Of a stretch of 5,702 nucleotides of DNA, positions 1 through 4,165 are shown in pieces. Source of the DNA: Ruminococcus sp. UBA7013 (lineage in GTDB: Bacteria > Bacillota > Clostridia > Oscillospirales > Ruminococcaceae); NCBI GenBank assembly GCA_002449585.1, contig DJXD01000050.1, positions 1 to 5,702 of the forward strand, written 5' to 3'. A model generated the notes under the pieces. That model was not told where the DNA came from. It made no database searches and saw only the letters and a list, made by a program, of their open reading frames with translations. The stretch's first letter is position 1. Each line of letters begins with the position of its first letter. Made by a program: the position numbers and the translations under genes.

Positions 1-117
1 ATTTCTTGCTAACTTCTGTTAAAAACACTTATCAGTGAAATTGTTCCATATCCCAATGGGAGAATCGAAATCAAGTTAAATCAAAACTGAATTGAGCATA
101 ATTCATGAAAAATAAAA
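1..117. other. upstream flank, no assignable gene
   Basis: No convincing coding region is visible here. Short open frames end at stops near 38 and 79 and match nothing I recognise. They could be the tail of a gene beginning outside the window. The stretch at 57-75 resembles, with one inserted base, the part of the PIN toxin gene at 599-616 that encodes its WEIEIK motif, so a decayed toxin remnant is possible but weakly supported. Confidence 0.3.
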
Positions 118-158
118 TACATTTGCTTGACAATGTACATGAAATGTGGTATAATGTA
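118..158 (+). promoter_or_regulatory. candidate antitoxin operator (TACAT/ATGTA half-sites)
   Basis: Four half-sites in alternating orientation lie across the promoter: TACAT 118-122, ATGTA 133-137, TACAT 136-140 and ATGTA 154-158. The middle two form the perfect palindrome ATGTACAT, and the outer part gives the inverted repeat TACATT/AATGTA (118-123, 132-137). Ribbon-helix-helix antitoxins of the RelB/DinJ type bind such repeats as dimers and repress their own operon, usually as a complex with the toxin. The assignment is inferred from position and symmetry. Confidence 0.5.
127..155 (+). promoter_or_regulatory. sigma-A promoter of the first toxin-antitoxin operon
   Basis: The -35 is TTGACA (127-132) and the -10 is TATAAT (150-155), both perfect, with a 17-bp spacer and an extended -10 TG at 147-148. 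The start codon at 180 follows a site AAAGGAAG (164-171) with 8 nt spacing. Such a strong promoter needs tight repression, which fits the overlapping half-sites. Confidence 0.88.
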
Positions 159-179
159 AAAAGAAAGGAAGTGTGATTT

Positions 180-476
180 ATGGCACAGACAAATATTAGT
201 GTTCGCATGGACGAAGATTTGAAAACAGAATTTGACCTTCTCTGCAAAAGTATCGGCTTAACGATGTCAACAGCCATCTGTGTATTTGCTAAAAAAGCAG
301 TTTCAGAACAGAAAATTCCGTTTGAGCTGACTGCAAACGAAACTCCTAATGCGAGGAAACGCATTGGTGGTGGTGTTGGTGTTCTTCCGCCTCTGCCAGA
401 GAATTTTGATGAGATTTTTATGGCAATGGATAAGGAAATTGAAGAATCATTTGAAAACAGTGGTGACTTGATATGA
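180..476 (+). CDS. RelB/DinJ-family antitoxin
   Basis: This is a 98-residue antitoxin of a type II toxin-antitoxin pair. It should bind and neutralise the toxin encoded just downstream and repress the shared promoter. Residues 1-50 carry the RelB/DinJ ribbon-helix-helix pattern: a short beta strand TNISVRMDE, then helices containing LKTEFDLLC and GLTMSTAICVFAKKAV, ending in IPFEL. The remainder (about 51-98) is a Gly/Pro-rich linker (RIGGGVGVLPPLP) and an acidic helix (FDEIFMAMDKEIEESFE), as expected of a toxin-wrapping tail. Length is normal for the family. The start at 180 is supported by AAAGGAAG 8 nt upstream. The stop overlaps the toxin start by 4 nt (ATGA), implying coupled translation. 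The odd point is the partner: DinJ-like proteins usually go with RelE/YafQ-fold toxins, while here the toxin is a PIN domain. Confidence 0.9.
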   Translation: MAQTNISVRMDEDLKTEFDLLCKSIGLTMSTAICVFAKKAVSEQKIPFELTANETPNARKRIGGGVGVLPPLPENFDEIFMAMDKEIEESFENSGDLI

Positions 477-880
477 AAATATTGCTGGACACCCATATTT
501 TAATTTGGTCACTGATGAATTCTCCAAATCTTCCAGAAAAGGCAAAAGAGATAATCAATGACCCAAACAATGAAATTTATTACAGTGTGATTTCGTTATG
601 GGAAATCGAAATCAAGCATATTAATAATCCAATGCTTATGCCTTATTCAGCAGCAGCCATTGAGAGAGTCAGCAATGAAACTGCTGGATTTTTATTAGTA
701 CAGTTTACATCAAAGAGCATTCATAAGCTGGCAGAACTGACAAGACCTGATTCAGCTCCAAAACATAAAGACCCTTTTGACAGGATTTTGATTTGTCAAG
801 CGATTGCAGAAGATATGAAATTTCTCACACATGATTCGCTGATTGCCGGATATAATGTGAAGAACATCATATTTGTATGA
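473..880 (+). CDS. PIN-domain ribonuclease toxin (VapC-like, Sll0205-type)
   Basis: This 135-residue PIN-domain protein is a likely Mg2+-dependent endoribonuclease toxin acting on cytoplasmic RNA. The four acidic positions of the PIN active site can be placed: D6 in KILLDTHILIW, E44 in the SLWEIEIK motif, D103 in HKDPFDRILICQAI, and D121 in FLTHDSLIAGY. The HxDPFDR motif and the THILIW start are typical of the Sll0205-like PIN group. Length is normal and the active site looks complete, so the toxin is probably functional. The gene overlaps the antitoxin by 4 nt and has only a weak site (GGTGA, 462-466), so it probably depends on translational coupling, which keeps toxin below antitoxin. The RNA target cannot be told from sequence. 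Confidence 0.9.
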   Translation: MKILLDTHILIWSLMNSPNLPEKAKEIINDPNNEIYYSVISLWEIEIKHINNPMLMPYSAAAIERVSNETAGFLLVQFTSKSIHKLAELTRPDSAPKHKDPFDRILICQAIAEDMKFLTHDSLIAGYNVKNIIFV

Positions 881-900
881 AAGAAGACAGAAAAATAATA

Positions 901-930
901 TCCCTCTCCACACAGAGAGGGAATTTTTTT
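901..930 (+). terminator. intrinsic terminator of the first toxin-antitoxin operon
   Basis: A perfect 8-bp stem TCCCTCTC/GAGAGGGA (901-908, 915-922) with a 6-nt loop is followed by seven T (924-930), 20 nt after the toxin stop. It closes this operon and separates it from mazEF. Confidence 0.9.
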
Positions 931-949
931 AACAAAATGGCTTGTTAAA
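928..949. repeat. inverted repeat, 8-bp arms
   Basis: TTTAACAA (928-935) and TTGTTAAA (942-949) form a perfect 8-bp stem with loop AATGGC. It starts inside the T-run of the preceding terminator. No T-run follows on the + strand. Function unknown. Confidence 0.6.
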
Positions 950-958
950 TCCAGAAAA

Positions 959-995
959 TAATATAATCTAAATTATCATAATCCAGATTATATTA
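959..995. repeat. AT-rich inverted repeat, 11-bp arms
   Basis: TAATATAATCT (959-969) and AGATTATATTA (985-995) are perfect complements around a 15-nt spacer. It lies in the gap between the two toxin-antitoxin operons, where no gene is visible (881-1092). It is not a terminator, as no T-run follows; it could be a protein site or a remnant of an inserted element. Confidence 0.6.
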
Positions 996-1092
996 CAAAA
1001 CGAAAAATTCATTTTTTAAAAGAGCAGATATTGTCAAAGTGATGTTACTAGAATAAGTTGCAGTTATTGTGAAAATAATTTTATACAAATAC

Positions 1093-1121
1093 TTGACATT
1101 TTGATAAAAATAGTATATACT
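1093..1121 (+). promoter_or_regulatory. sigma-A promoter of mazEF
   Basis: The -35 is TTGACA (1093-1098) and the -10 is TATACT (1116-1121, 5 of 6 consensus), with a 17-bp spacer. It lies 31 bases ahead of the mazE start at 1153, and the -10 is buried in the operator palindrome. Confidence 0.85.
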
Positions 1122-1131
1122 AAGTATATAC
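1113..1131 (+). promoter_or_regulatory. MazE operator, double palindrome GTATATAC-TAA-GTATATAC
   Basis: Two copies of the self-complementary octamer GTATATAC (1113-1120 and 1124-1131) sit 11 bp apart, one helical turn, so two dimers would bind the same DNA face. The first copy covers most of the -10, so binding should block RNA polymerase. AbrB-fold antitoxins such as MazE bind short palindromes of this kind. The assignment is inferred from position and symmetry. Confidence 0.7.
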
Positions 1132-1152
1132 AGAATGAAAGGAGTGTTTTCT

Positions 1153-1395
1153 ATGATAACAAACATTCAGAAATGGGGAAACAGTCAGGGTCTGCGGATT
1201 CCTAAGATTCTGCTTGACACACTGAACTGGACAGAGGGACAGCAAATTGAAATCATTCTCAAAGAAGATGAAATTGTACTCAAATCTGCTAAAGAAAAGA
1301 AAAAATCCATTCAGGAACTTTTTGAAGATTATCACGATGAATATCAGGCTACCGAAATAAATTGGGGCGAACCGGAGGGGAATGAAGTATGGTAA
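1153..1395 (+). CDS. mazE: MazE antitoxin (AbrB-fold)
   Basis: This 80-residue antitoxin of a mazEF module should bind DNA as a dimer and neutralise MazF through its C-terminal tail. The N-terminus (MITNIQKWGNSQGLRIPK) is the AbrB/SpoVT swapped-hairpin motif with the conserved KWGNS and RIPK. A strand-rich stretch follows (GQQIEIILKEDEIVLKSA), then an acidic flexible tail (about 47-80) ending in WGEPEGNEVW, a typical MazE tail. An in-frame ATG at 1135 exists, but AAAGGAG (1138-1144) lies 8 nt before the ATG at 1153 and downstream of 1135, so 1153 is the start. It overlaps mazF by 7 nt. The gene looks intact, unlike its partner. Confidence 0.92.
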   Translation: MITNIQKWGNSQGLRIPKILLDTLNWTEGQQIEIILKEDEIVLKSAKEKKKSIQELFEDYHDEYQATEINWGEPEGNEVW

Positions 1396-1655
1396 AGCAA
1401 GGTCAGATTATTAGAATCAATTTTAATCCCCAGTCAGGACATGAACAGCGTGGGACTCGTCCGGCTTTAGTCGTCAGCAATAATTTTTTTAATGAAAAAA
1501 CAAATATGACGATTGTTTGCCCTATTACAAACACGAATAATAAGTTTCCGCTTCATGTCCCTTTGGATGAAAGGACAGTGACGACAGGTGTAGTGCTTTG
1601 TGAGCATATCCGGTCATTGGATATTCATGCAAGAGGGTATACTCTCATGAATTGA
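1389..1655 (+). CDS. mazF: MazF-family endoribonuclease toxin, C-terminally truncated
   Basis: This is the toxin partner of mazE. The family cleaves single-stranded RNA at short sequences. Seen here: an opening strand KQGQIIRINFNP, the signature GHEQRGTRPALVVS with R24, and IVCPIT with T47, which match the catalytic Arg and Thr positions of MazF proteins, then GVVLCEHIRSLD (67-78). The frame ends ten residues later at ARGYTLMN, giving 88 residues where relatives have about 110-116. The missing part is the last strand and the C-terminal helix. Neither other + frame after 1655 restores a MazF-like tail, so a deletion or replacement is likelier than a simple frameshift. The start at 1389 has GGAGG (1374-1378) 10 nt upstream and overlaps mazE. 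The catalytic residues remain, but folding or dimerisation may be impaired; it may be a pseudogene. Confidence 0.85.
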   Translation: MVKQGQIIRINFNPQSGHEQRGTRPALVVSNNFFNEKTNMTIVCPITNTNNKFPLHVPLDERTVTTGVVLCEHIRSLDIHARGYTLMN

Positions 1656-1689
1656 TATATTTATCCCGTAAAAATCGTCAGAAAGACTC

Positions 1690-1718
1690 TTGACAAACGG
1701 ATATAGCTATGTTATAAT
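1690..1718 (+). promoter_or_regulatory. perfect sigma-A promoter with no protein gene downstream
   Basis: TTGACA (1690-1695) and TATAAT (1713-1718) are separated by exactly 17 bp. Transcription would begin near 1725. A hairpin with a T-run follows about 60 bases on and no ribosome-served reading frame lies between, so this promoter should make a short non-coding RNA. Confidence 0.85.
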
Positions 1719-1724
1719 GAGAAT

Positions 1725-1813
1725 ACAAGGTAAACAATTGGCTTGGAAATCAAAAGTTTACTGCATAAATGCCGGAAGGGGAGTACAGACACGCCAATAC
1801 CTGTACTCTTTTT
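1725..1813 (+). ncRNA. candidate structured small RNA, about 89 nt, family unknown
   Basis: The transcript is bounded by a consensus promoter and a hairpin terminator. Two stems are seen. The 5' stem is GTAAAC (1730-1735) with GTTTAC (1756-1761), with a 20-nt loop. The terminator stem is GAGTACAG/CTGTACTC, with a 12-nt loop. The loop segment ATTGGC (1737-1742) is complementary to GCCAAT (1793-1798) in the terminator loop, allowing a 6-bp loop-loop or pseudoknot contact. A purine-rich linker (about 1774-1783) joins the stems. An antisense RNA, a regulator of a nearby or mobile gene, or the remnant of a larger module are all possible. I do not recognise it as a tracrRNA, riboswitch or other named class. 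The 5' end is inferred from the promoter. Confidence 0.6.
1781..1813 (+). terminator. intrinsic terminator of the small RNA
   Basis: A perfect 8-bp stem GAGTACAG (1781-1788) and CTGTACTC (1801-1808) with a 12-nt loop is followed by five T (1809-1813). The loop is large for a plain terminator and carries the GCCAAT complementary to the upstream loop, so it may have a second role. Confidence 0.8.
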
Positions 1814-1889
1814 CACTGCATAGTTAAATTCTAGCATATTTTTGAGCAAAAGTCAAGGCTAATTTTATAGATAAAAATTGCTTAAATAA

Positions 1890-1987
1890 GGAACTGTGCG
1901 TAAATAAGTACTACAATTAAGTCGTGAAAGTTATTTTATTTTTGCGATTTTTAATATAGAATGTATTATTTAATTCTGCACAGTTCC
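1890..1987. mobile_element. 98-bp MITE-like element with terminal inverted repeats
   Basis: The ends are GGAACTGTGC (1890-1899) and its exact complement GCACAGTTCC (1978-1987). The match continues imperfectly inward, giving 21 identities in 26 positions (1890-1915 against 1962-1987). TAA flanks both sides (1887-1889 and 1988-1990), which could be a 3-bp target duplication. There is no coding capacity. Short size, AT-rich core and paired ends fit a miniature inverted-repeat element moved by a transposase elsewhere in the genome. The family is not assignable; a TAA duplication would suit some IS5-group elements. Inside, TTGCGA (1942-1947) and TATTAT (1964-1969), 16 bp apart, could act as an outward promoter, but a terminator lies just beyond. 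Confidence 0.7.
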
Positions 1988-2013
1988 TAATGAAAATCAA
2001 ATAAAAAAATAGC

Positions 2014-2047
2014 AATCCCTTTGAAATAGTCTCAGAGGGATTTTTTT
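2014..2047 (+). terminator. strong terminator, possibly bidirectional
   Basis: The stem AATCCCTTTGA (2014-2024) with TCAGAGGGATT (2032-2042) has 11 pairs including one G-U, a 7-nt loop, and seven T (2041-2047). A run of seven A just upstream (2003-2009) would serve as the T-run on the opposite strand. No gene directly precedes it on the + strand apart from the MITE and small RNA. It may be the old terminator of mazEF, and it insulates the phosphate operon from upstream reading. Confidence 0.85.
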
Positions 2048-2070
2048 ATTTTATAAGGCTTATCTAAAAT

Positions 2071-2110
2071 TTCATATCTATTTTACATAGGATGTATTGT
2101 GGATTTTACA
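2071..2110 (+). promoter_or_regulatory. PHO-box-like direct repeats before the regulator operon
   Basis: TTHAYA hexamers, the PhoP-binding unit known from Bacillus, occur at 2071-2076 (TTCATA), 2082-2087 (TTTACA) and 2105-2110 (TTTACA). A degenerate unit (TGTATT) lies at 2093-2098, so four units run with 11-, 11- and 12-bp steps. An extended -10 (TGT then GATAAA, 2115-2123) follows with no good -35, as expected for an activator-dependent promoter. The regulator encoded next probably binds here and activates its own operon. Confidence 0.6.
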
Positions 2111-2155
2111 TTTCTGTGATAAACTGAAATAAAGAAAACAGGAGGACAAACTGAA

Positions 2156-2824
2156 ATGTTGATATATATCCTTGAAGATGATGATAATATCCGTGAATTG
2201 GAAACTTATGCACTCCAAAATAGCGGATATGAAACCCAAGGTTTTGCAGAACCGAAATATTTTCATACAGCGATACAGAAACAGCTTCCGGATTTGATAC
2301 TGTTGGATATGATGCTCCCTGATGAAGATGGTCTAACAGTTTTGCAGTCACTCAAAAGTCATACAGAAACTTCAATGATTCCAATTATTATTGTTTCAGC
2401 AAAATCAACAGAAATAGATACCGTCAAGGGGTTGGATTCTGGTGCAGATGACTATATCTGCAAACCATTCGGAGTGATGGAACTGTTGAGCCGTATCAAA
2501 GCAAGGTTGCGCAATGCCGTGAATGAGGATTCCTATAGCTGTCATAACATTGTGCTTTCAAGTTTGAATCGGACTGTTACATCCGACAACCAGCAGATAG
2601 AACTGACCTATAAAGAATTTGAATTGTTGAAGTTATTTCTTAGCCGTCCCGGGGTTGTGTATACAAGAGAAGTCCTAATGCAGCGGATTTGGGGCTATAC
2701 TTGTGAAAATTCTGTCAGAACTCTAGATGTGCATATCAATTCTTTGCGCAGAAAGTTGAAAGAAAAGGGAGCTTTGATTGTCACAGTCCGGAATGTCGGC
2801 TATAAACTCAAAAAAGGGGACTGA
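2156..2824 (+). CDS. phoP: OmpR/PhoB-class response regulator
   Basis: This 222-residue cytoplasmic transcription factor is activated by phosphorylation from the kinase encoded next. The receiver domain (1-118) has the acidic pocket D8/D9, phospho-acceptor D51 in LILLDMMLPDEDG, switch residue S81 and K103 in CKPF. The winged-helix DNA-binding domain (about 126-220) has LTYKEFELLKLF, RPGVVYTREVLMQRIWGY, the recognition helix RTLDVHINSLRRKL and the wing VRNVGYKL. All are standard OmpR/PhoB features and nothing is missing. The start is supported by AGGAGGA (2140-2146), 9 nt upstream. The PHO-box-like array before it and the Na+/phosphate symporter after the kinase point to phosphate control. The domain class is certain; the phosphate role is inferred from context. 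Confidence 0.9.
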   Translation: MLIYILEDDDNIRELETYALQNSGYETQGFAEPKYFHTAIQKQLPDLILLDMMLPDEDGLTVLQSLKSHTETSMIPIIIVSAKSTEIDTVKGLDSGADDYICKPFGVMELLSRIKARLRNAVNEDSYSCHNIVLSSLNRTVTSDNQQIELTYKEFELLKLFLSRPGVVYTREVLMQRIWGYTCENSVRTLDVHINSLRRKLKEKGALIVTVRNVGYKLKKGD

Positions 2825-2829
2825 CATTG
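2813..2829 (+). promoter_or_regulatory. Shine-Dalgarno site fixing a TTG start for the kinase
   Basis: AAAGGGG (2813-2819), inside the last codons of the regulator gene, lies 7 nt before TTG at 2827. The first ATG (2839) is 19 nt away, too far for this site, so TTG is the likely start. A TTG start lowers kinase output relative to the regulator, as is common for such pairs. Confidence 0.7.
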
Positions 2830-4149
2830 GAACGCAAAATGATACTTCTCCTGTTTTACATGGGAATATTGGCGGCATTGCTGAGTATGTTTGCCTGTTC
2901 TATCCTGTATCACAGGTTATTCCGTGAAGAAGTAGAACAGAATCTTGCAGATGAATGCAGAGTTCTGGCGCATAGCTATGATAATCTGGATTCTGTGATT
3001 GGCTTACAGACATTTGCATCAGAAACATTCCGGATTACTTTGATTTCTGAAAATGGCACAGTTCTGTTTGAAAGTGATGCTCATGTGCTGGAAATGCAGA
3101 ATCATTTCAACCGTCCAGAAATTCAGCAAGCATTCCAGAGTGGGGAAGGCAAGGACACACGCTATTCTGATACAATAGGTACAGAAGATTATTATTATGC
3201 GCTTTTATTGGAAGATGGGAACGTTCTTCGAGTATCTGTAGAAGCAAATTCCATATTTGCCTTGTTTGAAAAATCAATTTTCTTTCTTTTGGTGATGTTT
3301 TTGGTCATTATCATGATTTCGGTCATTGTCTCTACCAGACTGACAGAGAATTTGCTGTCTCCCATCAGAAAAATTCCGAAATTGCTTCAAAAACAGGAGT
3401 TCTCGCAGGAGGAAGATGAAATTTATCCGGAGCTTTTGCCTTTAATAAATGAAATTCGTTATCAGCGTGACAAACAGGAAGACATGAGACAGGAGTTTAC
3501 AGCCAATGTTTCACATGAACTGAAAACCCCATTGACCTCAATTTCCGGATATGCAGAATTGATTGCTTCAGGTATGGCAACAAAGGAAGATGCACAGGAA
3601 TTTGCAGGGAAAATTCATCAGGAGTCAACACGTCTGCTGACACTCATCAGTGATATTATCAGGCTTTCGGAGCTGGATAGGTCCGGCGATGTGTCTATGC
3701 AGGATGAAATCAATCTGCATGAGATTGCAGAAGAATGCAGGATGCAGCTGTCACATACTGCGCAACAGCGTGGAATACAGATTTCCGTCAGTGGACGGTC
3801 AGAAATTTTTATCGGAAACAGGCTTGAAATTTATGAATTAGTCTATCATCTGACAGACAATGCAGTCAGATATAACCGTGATAACGGAAATGTAGATATT
3901 CTGATTTCTGACAGGAAGCTGATTGTTGCAGATACAGGCATTGGCATTCCAGAGGAACACAGAACCAGAATTTTTGAGCGTTTCTATCGTGTGGACAAGA
4001 GCCGCAGCCGTGCCACCGGAGGGACAGGCTTAGGGCTTTCTATTGTCCGGCACGTTGCGGAGCATCATCATGCACAAATCACAGTCAATAGTACTGTTCA
4101 TGTTGGTACAGAAATGATAATTGCATTTGAAAATTCTCATAAGTTATGA
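2827..4149 (+). CDS. phoR: PhoR-type sensor histidine kinase
   Basis: This 440-residue membrane kinase should autophosphorylate on histidine and phosphorylate the regulator encoded upstream. Two membrane segments (about 5-28 and 149-171) enclose an extracytoplasmic sensor of about 120 residues with the PhoR-like stretch FRITLISENGTVLFESDA. The cytoplasmic part has the H-box FTANVSHELKTPLTSI (phospho-acceptor H230), N-box LTDNAVRYN (N345), G1 box DTGIGIP (D369-P375), F-box RIFERFYRVDKSRSR and G2 box GGTGLGLSIVRH (from 398). All motifs are complete. Only about 55 residues separate the second membrane segment from the H-box, enough for a short HAMP-like linker (LLSPIRKI) but not for the PAS domain many PhoR proteins carry there. 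It starts at TTG, 2 nt after the regulator stop, and ends 16 nt before the symporter start. The signal is inferred from context. Confidence 0.9.
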   Translation: MERKMILLLFYMGILAALLSMFACSILYHRLFREEVEQNLADECRVLAHSYDNLDSVIGLQTFASETFRITLISENGTVLFESDAHVLEMQNHFNRPEIQQAFQSGEGKDTRYSDTIGTEDYYYALLLEDGNVLRVSVEANSIFALFEKSIFFLLVMFLVIIMISVIVSTRLTENLLSPIRKIPKLLQKQEFSQEEDEIYPELLPLINEIRYQRDKQEDMRQEFTANVSHELKTPLTSISGYAELIASGMATKEDAQEFAGKIHQESTRLLTLISDIIRLSELDRSGDVSMQDEINLHEIAEECRMQLSHTAQQRGIQISVSGRSEIFIGNRLEIYELVYHLTDNAVRYNRDNGNVDILISDRKLIVADTGIGIPEEHRTRIFERFYRVDKSRSRATGGTGLGLSIVRHVAEHHHAQITVNSTVHVGTEMIIAFENSHKL

Positions 4150-4165
4150 ACAAGAGGAAACTATC

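Noticed and set aside
71..496. 141-residue open frame on the minus strand across the first antitoxin gene
   Set aside because: It lies antisense to a clear RelB/DinJ gene with promoter and ribosome site, and its translation resembles no family.
1135..1152. earlier in-frame ATG for mazE
   Set aside because: The Shine-Dalgarno AAAGGAG lies after this ATG and suits the ATG at 1153; the added residues are outside the MazE family start.
1725..1813. tracrRNA or CRISPR-linked RNA
   Set aside because: No repeat array, cas gene or anti-repeat is present in the window.
1769..1834. 21-residue reading frame MPEGEYRHANTC... over the small RNA
   Set aside because: It has no ribosome site and runs through the terminator hairpin and T-run.
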